From contig NZ_JAYMYY010000001.1 of NCBI RefSeq assembly GCF_039889165.1, positions 1,426,001 to 1,490,000 of the forward strand: a DNA stretch of 64,000 nucleotides, given 5' to 3'. Position 1 is the stretch's first letter; the number at the start of each line of letters is the position of its first letter. The notes beneath the pieces were generated by a model. It was given only the letters and a program-made list of their open reading frames with translations. It was not told the DNA's origin and did no database searches. Both the position numbers and the translations under genes were made by a program. This DNA comes from Pseudocitrobacter cyperus. Lineage in GTDB: Bacteria > Pseudomonadota > Gammaproteobacteria > Enterobacterales > Enterobacteriaceae. This document shows positions 43,092 through 51,935 of the stretch, in pieces.

Positions 43092-45815
43092 TTAGGCTGT
43101 CTTGCGGAATCTCCGCGTCAGTCGCTTCTCAATCTCCACGATGAAGAACATCACCGCACCCATCGCCAGGGTTACAAACCAGTAGCGTGCAGGCAGCGCT
43201 TCGGTACCGAACATCATCTGCATAAACGGCAGGTAGATAATCGCCAACTGGAGCAGCAGCAGAACCCCCGTCACCATCCAGATCCCTTTGTTCTTCAGCA
43301 GTCCCCGGTTGATGGAGAAACTGTCGCTGTTTCGGCAGTTAATCATGTAGAGCCACTGCGCCGTCACCAGCATCTGTAGCAGCACGGTACGGACAAACTC
43401 TGCGCTGTGACCACGCGGCGCCAGCCAGGCCTCAAGAATAAAGGCGCTGATAGCAATCATTGAGCCGACAAACGCGACGCGCCATACGGCAAACGCATCC
43501 ATCACATGCTGGCCAGTTTTACGTGGTGGGCGATTCATCACATTACGCTCAGCGGCTTCGAACGCCAGGCCGAAGGAGAGCGTCGCGGAGGTCGCCATAT
43601 TCATCCACAAAATCAGCACCGGCGTCAGCGGGATCATATTCCCTGCCAGCAGCGCAATAACGACCAGCAGCCCCTGCGCCAGGTTGGTTGGCATAATAAA
43701 GAGGATAGTCTTCTTCAGGTTGTCATAAACCCGACGCCCCTCTTTGACTGAACTGGCAATGGTCGCGAAGTTGTCATCGGTCAGAACCATGTCCGCCGCT
43801 TCTTTAGTCACTTCCGTGCCTTTGATGCCCATCGCGATGCCGACATCCGCCTGGCGCAGTGCTGGCGCATCGTTCACTCCGTCGCCGGTCATGCCGACCA
43901 CTTCGCCATTTTTCTGCAGCGCTTTTACCAGCCGCAGCTTATGCTCCGGGCTGGTACGGGCGAAGATGTCATACTCCACCGCCGCTTTCGCCAGCTCGTC
44001 ATCGTCCATATGCTCCAGTTGATAGCCGGTCATCGCTTCCGTGCTGTTATGAATGCCCAGCATCTGGCCGATGCTCATCGCCGTTTGCGGGTGATCGCCG
44101 GTGATCATTTTGACGCGGATCCCCGCCGTCTGGCAGGTGTGGATCGCATCGACCGCTTCCGGACGCGGCGGATCCATCATCCCGGCAATACCGAGGAAGA
44201 CAAGCCCCTGCTGGAGGTCACTATGCTCAAGCGTCGTCGCGCCAGCCTCAGCAGGCTTTATCGCCGCCGCAACCATACGCAGCCCCTGACGCGCAAAGCG
44301 CTCCATCTCAGACTCCCAGTATGCGCGGTCAAACTCTGCCAGACCACGCCCGGTCTGCTGCAACTGGCACAGGGCAAACAACACATCCGGCGCGCCTGTC
44401 ACCATCACCCACTCTTCGGCATCCAGTCGATAGTGGGTCGCCATATATTTGTACTGTGAATCAAACGGGATCTTCGCGACCAGTTGCGTGGTGACGGGTT
44501 CAAGCGATGCCTTCGCCGCCAGCACCTTCAGCGCGCCTTCCGTTGGCCCGCCGGTGATCCCCCAGTGACCCAGTTCATTACGGACTAGCTGACTGTCATT
44601 ACACAAATCGATGGTGCGCAGATATTTTTCCAGCACCGTGTAAGGCTGAACCTTAACCGGCTCGTTGCTGCCTTCAAGGTAGATGTTACCTACCGGCTCA
44701 TAGCTATCACCGTCCACGCGGTAGCAGCTATCAGCGGTGATCACCGCTTTTACGGTCATCTCATTCATGGTCAGGGTGCCGGTTTTATCCGAGCAGACCA
44801 CGGTCATTGCGCCTAACGTTTCGACAGTTGGCAGCTTGCGAATAATCGCGCGCTTACGCGCCATCGCCTGCACGCCCAGCGAGAGGATAATGGAGATAAT
44901 CGCCGGAAGACCTTCCGGTACCGCCGCAACCGCAAGGCTAATCAGCGACAGCAGCAGTTCGCCCATTGGCATATCGCGCAGCAGTACGCTGAAGACGAAC
45001 AGCACAGCCATCATCGCCAGAATAATGACGAAAATCGCTTTACCCAGCTTGTCCATCTGTACCAGCAGCGGCGTGCGATTGGTTTCCACTTCCGCCATCA
45101 TCTGGTTGATGCGCCCAAGCTCGGTGGCCTGTCCGGTAGCGACCACCACGCCGACGCCACCACCCGCGCTCACGGTGGTACCGGAGAACAGCATATTGGT
45201 ACGATCGCCCAGCGGCAGATCGCCGCTTAGCGCATCGGTGTGTTTATCAACCACCGTTGACTCACCGGTCAGAATGGCTTCTTCAACGCGCAGGTTATGC
45301 GCTTCAATCAGGCGCATATCAGCCGGAATGCGGTCGCCCGCGCGCAGCACCACGATATCACCTGGCACCAGTTCCGTGGTGGGGATAGTGGCATGCTGAC
45401 CCTCGCGGATCACCTGCGCATCGCTGGAAAGCATATTGCGAATGCTTTGCAGTGATTTTTCCGCGTTGCTCTCCTGGATATAACCAATCAGCGCATTGAT
45501 AACCGTTACGCCGAGAATAACAGCGGTGTCTACCCAGTGCCCCATCACGGCGGTCATCACTGCCGCAGCCAACAGGATGTAGATCAGAACGTCATTAAAA
45601 TGGGCGAGAAGACGCAGCCATGCAGGCTTACCTTTTTTCTCCGGCAGGGCATTGGGGCCCAGCTTATGGAGGCGATCGGCGGCTTGCGCCTGGCTCAGGC
45701 CTTCCGGCCGCGTTTGCTTATGCTCAAGGATCTGCTCGATGGTTTGCTGATAAGCCTGCAGGGAGGCATTGCCACCCGTCGGGGGGATATTCTGTGGGTT
45801 CATCATTTTAGACAC
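43092..45815 (-). CDS. P-type cation ATPase of the P2A (Ca2+-type) class
   Basis: 907-residue inner-membrane ion pump. Order: N-terminal cation-ATPase domain (about 20-90), TM1-2, actuator domain with ILTGESTVV, TM3-4 with the ion-binding PEGLP (AAVPEGLPAIISIILSLGVQ), phosphorylation motif CSDKTGTLTMNE, nucleotide domain, hinge MTGDGVNDAPALRQADVGIAMG, and six C-terminal helices. The PEGL motif and length fit SERCA/PMCA-like bacterial Ca2+ or Na+ ATPases rather than MgtA or KdpB. The GTG start at 45815 has AAGGA 8 nt upstream; ATGs 9 and 12 nt later are alternatives. Absent from this place in E. coli. Divergent from a 36-residue membrane protein gene. Confidence 0.88.
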   Translation of the reverse strand: MSKMMNPQNIPPTGGNASLQAYQQTIEQILEHKQTRPEGLSQAQAADRLHKLGPNALPEKKGKPAWLRLLAHFNDVLIYILLAAAVMTAVMGHWVDTAVILGVTVINALIGYIQESNAEKSLQSIRNMLSSDAQVIREGQHATIPTTELVPGDIVVLRAGDRIPADMRLIEAHNLRVEEAILTGESTVVDKHTDALSGDLPLGDRTNMLFSGTTVSAGGGVGVVVATGQATELGRINQMMAEVETNRTPLLVQMDKLGKAIFVIILAMMAVLFVFSVLLRDMPMGELLLSLISLAVAAVPEGLPAIISIILSLGVQAMARKRAIIRKLPTVETLGAMTVVCSDKTGTLTMNEMTVKAVITADSCYRVDGDSYEPVGNIYLEGSNEPVKVQPYTVLEKYLRTIDLCNDSQLVRNELGHWGITGGPTEGALKVLAAKASLEPVTTQLVAKIPFDSQYKYMATHYRLDAEEWVMVTGAPDVLFALCQLQQTGRGLAEFDRAYWESEMERFARQGLRMVAAAIKPAEAGATTLEHSDLQQGLVFLGIAGMMDPPRPEAVDAIHTCQTAGIRVKMITGDHPQTAMSIGQMLGIHNSTEAMTGYQLEHMDDDELAKAAVEYDIFARTSPEHKLRLVKALQKNGEVVGMTGDGVNDAPALRQADVGIAMGIKGTEVTKEAADMVLTDDNFATIASSVKEGRRVYDNLKKTILFIMPTNLAQGLLVVIALLAGNMIPLTPVLILWMNMATSATLSFGLAFEAAERNVMNRPPRKTGQHVMDAFAVWRVAFVGSMIAISAFILEAWLAPRGHSAEFVRTVLLQMLVTAQWLYMINCRNSDSFSINRGLLKNKGIWMVTGVLLLLQLAIIYLPFMQMMFGTEALPARYWFVTLAMGAVMFFIVEIEKRLTRRFRKTA

Positions 45816-46025
45816 GATAAATTTCCTTCTAAATTCCTGTATACGGAAGGCCTGAAATCATTTCTGGCCAAGGCTAAATCTATTTATTAATTATTAATCC
45901 CTGCGGATAGAAAAATTGATCTTACGCAATATTTGTTTCCCAATAAAATTCAAAACTGATGCCTGTTGATTTAATAATATTAATATTACAGAATATTCTT
46001 AAACTCTATCTAAACGAGGTGAATT

Positions 46026-46136
46026 ATGTTTGGAATCTACCGTGGACGCCGCCTGGCGCTGTACATCACCGCAGCAATCATCGTTGCCACGCTGATTGGT
46101 TATAGCACCTATACTTTTGTAAAACTGCTGGCATAA
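46026..46136 (+). CDS. 36-residue single-span membrane protein next to the P-type ATPase
   Basis: Short frame with a good ribosome binding site (GAGG, 6 nt before ATG) and TAA stop. It has a basic N-terminus (MFGIYRGRRLALY), one hydrophobic helix of about 18-20 residues (ITAAIIVATLIGYSTYTFV) and a short KLLA tail. The start, composition and charge pattern are those of a real bacterial small membrane protein with N-in topology. It starts 210 bp from the divergent ATPase gene and precedes ybdJ by 177 bp. I do not recognise the family. A regulatory partner of the pump is only a guess from location. Confidence 0.7.
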   Translation: MFGIYRGRRLALYITAAIIVATLIGYSTYTFVKLLA

Positions 46137-46313
46137 ACATGACGATTATTTACGTTAAATAGCGTTCATTTAAATCAGCAGTTATTTATCCCTGTCACTT
46201 ACGAGTTATTTCGTAGGTCTAAATACTTTATTTAAAAATAAGGCGAATAAGAATTATTGCGTTATCCTTGCAATTGCCGGACAATAACGTTTTTAACTTA
46301 AGCTTAACATTAC

Positions 46314-46559
46314 ATGAAACACCCGCTCGAAACCCTGATTTCCGCCGCCGGTATTCTGCTTATGGCACTGCTTTCCTGCCTGCTGCTGCCAGCGCCCTCG
46401 CTCGGTCTGACCCTTGCGCAAAAGCTGGTCGATACCTTCCATCTGATGGATCTCGACCAGCTCTATACCCTGCTGTTCTGCCTGTGGTTCTTAGTGCTTG
46501 GCGCCGTAGAGTATTTTGTCCTGCGCTATGTCTGGCGTCGCTGGTTTGCCGTGCGTTAA
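46314..46559 (+). CDS. ybdJ: YbdJ, small inner membrane protein (DUF1158)
   Basis: 81-residue protein nearly identical to E. coli YbdJ (82). It has two membrane segments (about 10-30 and 52-72) and a charged C-terminus (RYVWRRWFAVR), starting MKHPLETLISAAGILLMALLS. Function unknown. No strong ribosome binding site is visible. Its last 69 nt overlap the 3' end of the convergent esterase gene. Confidence 0.9.
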   Translation: MKHPLETLISAAGILLMALLSCLLLPAPSLGLTLAQKLVDTFHLMDLDQLYTLLFCLWFLVLGAVEYFVLRYVWRRWFAVR

Positions 46560-48113
46560 GCCGGTTAACTCACGCAGCCCCAGCACCAGCGACTCGCTCC
46601 ATCCGGCATAATCGTGTCCGCTGGACGAAGCATGGAAACTGGCCGGATAGCCTTTCTCACGCAATACCTGTTCAAAAGCCAGCGTATGGCGATAGTTGCC
46701 GCCGCCCGGCCCACTGCTTTCAAACTGCCCGGCCTGTAGCCAGAAACGCAACGGATAACGCGGCGATTGCGCATACTGGCGGGCAAGCCAGTTCACCGGT
46801 TCGCCTTTCGGCGTCCACCAGTAAGAGCCGGAAAGACTCAGTACGTTACCAAACAGACGTGGATAGCGCAGCGCCACCCACGATGATGCCAGCCCGCCGT
46901 AGCTTGACCCGGCGAGGATCGTTTTCTGCCGCGTTAAGGTTATCCCCTGGCGTTGCACGAAAGGCACCAGCTCATGCGCCATAAAATCAGCGAAAAGTGG
47001 ATTTGGGGGAAGCTCTTTGCCCCGCCGCGCGTGATCGAGGCTATCGATAAATACCACATTCACCGGCGGCAGCAGGTGGCGGGCAATCAACCCATCAAGC
47101 ACATTGGCGGCACGGTACTCATCCTGCCAGTTTTGCCCGTCAAACAGGAACATTGTCCAGCGTGCGGGCTGCGCGACCCGGGGGCGATAGATTTTGATCT
47201 CCCGGCTATTGCCAAGATAACGACTGCTGATGGTGTGACGGGTCAGACTGCCATAGCGGATCGGCTGCGCCATACGCTGGGCGGAAAAATAGCGGGATGC
47301 GGGTAACGCCAGCAGCGAAAAACGGCTAAAGCGATCGACATTTTCCGGACTGAGCGTCAGTGGATTGAGCGGATCGGCCTGAGCGCTCACCTGGATTGCC
47401 CGATGCTGCTCGCGCAGGCTACCTTCCACCTTCGGCACATCCGGTGCGAGTTTGTACTGCATCAACGTATCGGCGGGCACCACGTAACTGCGGAACCAGA
47501 CGTCAGACTGGCCTAAACGGAACAGCGCGTCATGATCGCCGCCGGGCGAACCAAGCAGATAGACGTTACTGTGCGCGCCGCGCCACAGAAAGGTCACACG
47601 CTTATGCTGCTTATCGACAGGTTCGACCATTGGCGTGCCTTCCTGTTGCCGCGCCAGCCAGAAAGCATCGGTGTTGCCGCCAGCCGCCAGCTCGCGAGAA
47701 AGTTGCTGTAGTTGCGGGCTGGCAGGCGATTGCTGCTCTTGCGCCACCAGCGCGTGGGTTTCTTTGATTTGCCACTGGAAATGCCACGGCGTACCTTCCG
47801 TGCCGTGCAACACCAGCGAAGAGGCGCGTTTTACAGGAAGTGAAAACAGCAACATATGCTGACCATCCGCCGGGCCACCGGCAACCAGTGTGCGGATAGA
47901 ACGGTTCTGCGCGTCCAGCAGGCGGGCATCCGTCACGCCTGATAAGCGGGCGGAGACATAATTTTCGCCCAGTTCAGGCAGACTAAAACAGACCTCGCCG
48001 CTGGCATCAAATTTTCCCTTCTGCTCGCCCCGTTGAGGAAAGGTTTCACACTCCATCGCCGCGGCAGGCAACGCCGTCAGCCCAATCAGTAATCCACTCC
48101 ACGCCAGTTTCAT
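46491..48113 (-). CDS. periplasmic Fes-like siderophore esterase
   Basis: Two-domain paralogue of Fes with a signal peptide. The ATG at 48113 starts MKLAWSGLLIGLTALPAAAM, so the enzyme should be exported. The N-terminal part resembles DUF3327 (VTFLWRGAHSNVYLLGSPGG, ADPLNPL). The C-terminal esterase domain parallels Fes point by point: TILAGSSYGGLASSWVAL, SLSGSYWWTPKGE, SLDHARRGKELPPNP and a His in SSGHDYAGW. A candidate Fur box lies 46-60 bp upstream. Likely hydrolyses enterobactin or salmochelin-type trilactone in the periplasm, as IroE does, but it is much longer than IroE (540 residues against about 318). The frame is open to 48146. Confidence 0.8.
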   Translation of the reverse strand: MKLAWSGLLIGLTALPAAAMECETFPQRGEQKGKFDASGEVCFSLPELGENYVSARLSGVTDARLLDAQNRSIRTLVAGGPADGQHMLLFSLPVKRASSLVLHGTEGTPWHFQWQIKETHALVAQEQQSPASPQLQQLSRELAAGGNTDAFWLARQQEGTPMVEPVDKQHKRVTFLWRGAHSNVYLLGSPGGDHDALFRLGQSDVWFRSYVVPADTLMQYKLAPDVPKVEGSLREQHRAIQVSAQADPLNPLTLSPENVDRFSRFSLLALPASRYFSAQRMAQPIRYGSLTRHTISSRYLGNSREIKIYRPRVAQPARWTMFLFDGQNWQDEYRAANVLDGLIARHLLPPVNVVFIDSLDHARRGKELPPNPLFADFMAHELVPFVQRQGITLTRQKTILAGSSYGGLASSWVALRYPRLFGNVLSLSGSYWWTPKGEPVNWLARQYAQSPRYPLRFWLQAGQFESSGPGGGNYRHTLAFEQVLREKGYPASFHASSSGHDYAGWSESLVLGLRELTGLTHGKPATPDIAQDKILYGAKH

Positions 48114-48158
48114 TGACAACACATCCCCGTTAAATTTTGTTAACAACGCTAATGCAAA

Positions 48159-48173
48159 TGGGAATTGTTTTCA
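48159..48173 (-). promoter_or_regulatory. candidate Fur box upstream of the periplasmic esterase
   Basis: TGGGAAT-T-GTTTTCA matches the 7-1-7 Fur pattern TGATAAT-N-ATTATCA at 10 of 14; 46 bp before the start codon. Confidence 0.5.
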
Positions 48174-48203
48174 ATAGATGGGGTGTGACGGGGTGGCGGT
48201 TGG

Positions 48204-48319
48204 TTTCCCCCTCACCCCGGCTCTCTCCCGCAGGGAGAGGGAGAAAACCAACGCATGTTTGAGAAATGGGCTCGGGCAGTTCCCTCTCCCTGCGGGAGAG
48301 GGTTAGGGTGAGGGGGAAA
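48204..48319. repeat. GC-rich palindromic repeat between the esterase and ramA
   Basis: Outer arms TTTCCCCCTCACCC / GGGTGAGGGGGAAA enclosing two CTCTCCC-GCA-GGGAGAG hairpins separated by a variable core. Same family as the copies at 15419 and 53086. It lies just beyond the 3' end of ramA. Confidence 0.85.
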
Positions 48320-48323
48320 AACC

Positions 48324-48668
48324 CTAATGCATCTGACTGCAATAATTCTCCCGCCGATACGCCCCCGGCGACTGATTAAACGTGCGGGTAAACACGCGGG
48401 TAAACGTCTGCTGCGAATCGAAGCCATACTTCAGACAAATATCATACACACGCTGATTTGTCGTTCGCAGCTCCTGCGCCGCCAGGCTAAGTTTCCGTTG
48501 GCGGATATAGCGCCCCAGGCTCTCCCCTTTGTACTGCAAGAAGAGGCGTTGCAGGTGCCATTTCGAATAGCCCGCGTGACGTGCGATATCGTCAATGCGC
48601 AGTGGCTGATGCAGGTTGTCGTCGATCCACTCGACGATGGTGTCGATGACCTGGGCTGAAATCGTCAT
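48324..48668 (-). CDS. ramA: RamA, AraC/XylS-family multidrug resistance activator
   Basis: Single-domain activator of the MarA/SoxS/Rob group that turns on acrAB, tolC and micF. 114 residues with two helix-turn-helix units (RIDDIARHAGYSKWHLQRLF and VYDICLKYGFDSQQTFTRVF). N-terminus MTISAQVIDTIVEWIDDNLHQ matches Salmonella RamA. It follows romA by 33 nt on the same strand; a promoter inside romA is known in relatives. Controlled by RamR through the operator upstream of romA. Confidence 0.95.
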   Translation of the reverse strand: MTISAQVIDTIVEWIDDNLHQPLRIDDIARHAGYSKWHLQRLFLQYKGESLGRYIRQRKLSLAAQELRTTNQRVYDICLKYGFDSQQTFTRVFTRTFNQSPGAYRRENYCSQMH

Positions 48669-48701
48669 ACTCCCCCTCCTTCTTTTTATTATTGCCGGTG
48701 A

Positions 48702-49802
48702 TTATTCCCACCAGGTACGGAATTGTTGTAAACGGTCAGCAAGCCGCACGGGCTCGCCCAGCACTGGCGTCAGCAGACGATATGCTTTGTCTTTACTCGC
48801 CTCCTGTAGCCGTTTGTACGGATCGTCCCAGGTGTGTTTTGCCAGCACAAAACGCCCGGAATGGCCCGGCAGAACCGCTTGCGCATGCAGGTCAACAGCC
48901 GCCTGCGCAGTTTCTTCGGGATGCATGTGGATATAGCGCCAGTCCTGGTCGTACTGACCATTCTCAAGGATTGCCAAATCGACAGAACCGAACTGCTGGC
49001 CAATCGCTTTGAAGTGCGGCCCATAGCCGGAGTCACCGCTGTAGTAAATTTTGCGCTGTGGCGTCACGAACATGAAGCTGGCCCACAGGGTCTGATTACG
49101 CTTGATACCGCGCCCGGAAAAGTGACGCGCGGGCAGTACGTGAACGCTAAGCGACGGGCTTATCTCAACCTGTTCCTGCCAGTCGGCCTCGGTGACGCGC
49201 TGCTCATTCATGCCCCAGTAGCGCAGATGCGAACCGACACCCAGCGGGACAACAGCCCGTTTCACTTTCGGCATCAACGCCTTAATGGTCGCGTAGTCCA
49301 GATGATCGTAATGGTCGTGAGAGATGATCAGCAGATCGATCTCCGGCATCGTCTGCGCCTGCCACGGATACTCCCCGGCAAAGGCCTTATTGAGAAACGA
49401 GAATGGCGCGGCGTAACTGCTGAACACCGGATCAATAAGAATGCGTTTTCCCGCCAGTTGCATATACCACGACGAGTGCCCCAGCCAGACGGTGACGTCC
49501 TCTTCCTGCGGAATCGCAGCGAGATCCGTCGCCACCAGCGGTAGCGGCTGCGCCGGACGCGCGTTCTCGCGTTTCACCGTCAGAAATTCCCACCAGGCGA
49601 CCAGCATATTTTTATCGCTGGTAAACCCAGGCGTCGGTAGCTGATTGTGAAACACACCGTCACGATAGTTCGGCGATGCCTCAACCTGGCTTTTCTCTGT
49701 CCCCTGCGGGCTCTTGCCGAAACCGGCATTCAGAACGAACGGCAGACTCGCTGCGGATGCAATAAGCATGATGACAACCACACTAATGATGAAAGGTTTC
49801 AT
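48702..49802 (-). CDS. romA: RomA, metallo-beta-lactamase-fold protein
   Basis: UlaG/NAPE-PLD-like hydrolase of the ram locus; overexpression in Enterobacter is linked to lowered porin and multidrug resistance. 366 residues from ATG 49802: N-terminal hydrophobic anchor (IISVVVIMLIASAASLPFVL), metal motif SHDHYDHLD, and further ligands in PARHFSGRG, YSGDSGYGPH and HMHPEET, GHSGRF. Both possible starts (49826 and 49802) have a CAGGAT motif placed too close; the second gives a clean signal anchor. Transcribed ahead of ramA. Confidence 0.9.
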   Translation of the reverse strand: MKPFIISVVVIMLIASAASLPFVLNAGFGKSPQGTEKSQVEASPNYRDGVFHNQLPTPGFTSDKNMLVAWWEFLTVKRENARPAQPLPLVATDLAAIPQEEDVTVWLGHSSWYMQLAGKRILIDPVFSSYAAPFSFLNKAFAGEYPWQAQTMPEIDLLIISHDHYDHLDYATIKALMPKVKRAVVPLGVGSHLRYWGMNEQRVTEADWQEQVEISPSLSVHVLPARHFSGRGIKRNQTLWASFMFVTPQRKIYYSGDSGYGPHFKAIGQQFGSVDLAILENGQYDQDWRYIHMHPEETAQAAVDLHAQAVLPGHSGRFVLAKHTWDDPYKRLQEASKDKAYRLLTPVLGEPVRLADRLQQFRTWWE

Positions 49803-49852
49803 ATCCTGACCAGACGGATGCCTCATCCTGAAGCAGCGTGAAAAACTTGATT

Positions 49853-49872
49853 ATGAGTGAGTAGGCACTCAT
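49853..49872. promoter_or_regulatory. RamR operator upstream of romA-ramA
   Basis: Perfect palindrome ATGAGTG-AGTAGG-CACTCAT, the arrangement ATGAGTG-N6-CACTCAT reported for RamR in Salmonella. It lies 51 bp before the romA start and 118 bp before ramR. Confidence 0.92.
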
Positions 49873-49990
49873 TATATGAAGAGGGAGAAAAAATCGTCAA
49901 GTCGATTTTCGAATTTTGACCTGTCTCGTTGAACTGATGAGGGGTTGCGTGTTTCAATCCCTCCTTTTGCAAGCTGTGAGGTAAAGTGTA

Positions 49991-50569
49991 GTGGCTCGTC
50001 CCAAAAGTGAAGATAAAAAGCAGGCGTTACTGGATGCCGCAACGGTGGCCTTTGCCCAGTCCGGCATAGCCGCCTCTACGGCGCTGATCGCCCGCAACGC
50101 CGGGGTCGCTGAAGGCACCCTGTTTCGCTATTTCGCCACGAAAGACGATCTGCTCAATGCCCTTTACCTGCATCTGAAATATGACCTGTGCAAGGCAATG
50201 CTCGCCGGTCTTAGCACTTCTGAAGCCCCAAAAGAGGTGATTCACAGCATCTGGAATAGCTACATCGATTGGGGGGTACGCAACCCGGTGGGCAACCGCG
50301 CCATGCGCCGAATGTCGATGAGCGAAAAAATCACAGAAGAGACCCGACGCCAGGTAACTGAGATGTTCCCGGAACTTAACCGCCTGTGCCAGCGCTCGGT
50401 GCGGCCGGTTTACCTCTCCGGTGAGTTCGAAAGCTTCGGCGACGCGCTATTTCTGTCACTCGCGGAAGCCACCATCGAATTTGCCAGTCAACAGCCAGAA
50501 CGTGCCGATAAACTCAAATCGCTGGGATTTGAAGCCATGTGGCGAGCGCTGGCCGAGGAAAAGGCTTAA
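49991..50569 (+). CDS. ramR: RamR, TetR-family repressor of ramA
   Basis: Local repressor that binds dyes, bile acids and drugs and then releases romA-ramA. 192 residues; N-terminal HTH (STALIARNAGVAEGTLFRYFATKDDLLNALY) and ligand-binding C-terminal domain with WNSYIDWGVRNP. The start is GTG at 49991. Both arms of the DNA-binding domain are intact, with no stop or frameshift, so the repressor should be functional here. Confidence 0.94.
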   Translation: MARPKSEDKKQALLDAATVAFAQSGIAASTALIARNAGVAEGTLFRYFATKDDLLNALYLHLKYDLCKAMLAGLSTSEAPKEVIHSIWNSYIDWGVRNPVGNRAMRRMSMSEKITEETRRQVTEMFPELNRLCQRSVRPVYLSGEFESFGDALFLSLAEATIEFASQQPERADKLKSLGFEAMWRALAEEKA

Positions 50570-50700
50570 CGTCTTACGCCAGGCAGCGGATTCCCCCACG
50601 TTGGCAGAACGATATTCTGAAAATTAAAAAGCTACGGCAATTTTTCGGAAGACTGTTTTATAGTAGAGCCTCTTCTCATCACCATGAAATCAGGCTCACT

Positions 50701-51882
50701 ATGTTCGAAGATAAGCTGGCATCGCGCGCTACAGGGTTGAAACCTTCCGCCGTTCGGGAATTGCTCAAACACAGTAAACTTCCCGGCGTTATTTCGCTGG
50801 GCGGCGGCATTCCTGCGCCGGAACTGTTTGATAACGAAGGTATTCAACTTGCGGTACAGCAGGTTATGACGTCGCAATTTCAGGAAGCGATGCAATACAG
50901 TCTGAGCGAAGGCTACCCGCCGCTGCGCCAGGCGATTGCCGATATCTGCGGCCAGCGCGGTGTAACCTGCGAAGCCTCTCAGGTATACATCACTTCCGGT
51001 TCTCAGCAGTCGCTGGATATTGTCGCCCGCACCCTGCTCAATCCCGGCGACGTGGTCGTCGTTGAGCGTCCGACTTATCTGGCGGCACTGCAGGTATTCC
51101 AGTTGGCGCAGGCAGACATCCATAGCGTGGACACCGACGAAGACGGAATGCTGGTTGAACAACTGGCCGATTTAGCGCAAACCAGCCCGGTGAAAGTCGT
51201 GTATCTGGTTCCTACGTTTGGCAATCCTGGTGGTAAAACCCTCAGCGAACCGCGCCGCCGCCGTCTGGTTGAACTGGCAAAACAGCACGGTTTTATCATC
51301 ATTGAAGATGACCCCTACGGTGAAATCAGCTTCACCGATGAACGACCGCAGCCGCTCTATCAGCACGCGCTTACGCTGGGATGCAGCGACCAGGTTATCT
51401 ACACCTCCACGTTCTCCAAAATTCTGGCGCCAGGCATGCGCGTGGGCTGGCTGGTGATGCCGGAGTGGCTGGCGAACAAAGCCATCATCATCAAACAGGC
51501 CACGGATCTGCACACCAGCACGCTGTCGCAGCAGATCACCGCGCAATATCTGTCGCTCAATCGCCTGCCCACGCAAATTGCGCTAATCCGCGAAGACTAC
51601 CGTAAAAAATGTGAAACGCTGGCGAATGCGCTGGAAGAGAAAATGGGCGATCACCTGGCCTTCAGCCGTCCAAAAGGTGGGATGTTCCTGTGGGCGCACT
51701 TCCGCTATCCGTTTAATGCCACCACCTGGCTGAAGAATACGCTGGAAAATCGCGTGGTCTTCGTCCCGGGAGAAGCGTTTTATAACGACGCGCCGGACGT
51801 TTCCACCCTGCGTCTCTCCTACTCGACCGTATCCCATGAAGGGCTGGTTGAAGCCGTCGATCGTCTGGCAAAATCACTCTGA
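50701..51882 (+). CDS. PLP-dependent aminotransferase (2-aminoadipate/LysN-like class)
   Basis: 393-residue fold-type I aminotransferase without a GntR domain. MFEDKLASRATGLKPSAVRELL at the start, VISLGGGIPAPELF, YITSGSQQSLDIVA, PTFGNPGGKTLSEPRRR, IIIEDDPYGEISF and the PLP-lysine motif STFSKILAPGMRVGW. Such enzymes transaminate 2-aminoadipate, branched or aromatic amino acids; the substrate is not evident. The frame is open from 50539 but the family start is the ATG at 50701. The same neighbour of ramR occurs in related genera. Confidence 0.9.
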   Translation: MFEDKLASRATGLKPSAVRELLKHSKLPGVISLGGGIPAPELFDNEGIQLAVQQVMTSQFQEAMQYSLSEGYPPLRQAIADICGQRGVTCEASQVYITSGSQQSLDIVARTLLNPGDVVVVERPTYLAALQVFQLAQADIHSVDTDEDGMLVEQLADLAQTSPVKVVYLVPTFGNPGGKTLSEPRRRRLVELAKQHGFIIIEDDPYGEISFTDERPQPLYQHALTLGCSDQVIYTSTFSKILAPGMRVGWLVMPEWLANKAIIIKQATDLHTSTLSQQITAQYLSLNRLPTQIALIREDYRKKCETLANALEEKMGDHLAFSRPKGGMFLWAHFRYPFNATTWLKNTLENRVVFVPGEAFYNDAPDVSTLRLSYSTVSHEGLVEAVDRLAKSL

Positions 51883-51935
51883 TTCATCCAGAGCAGGGAA
51901 CGGTTTTGCCGTTCCTTGTCTATAAGGAGATTTTT

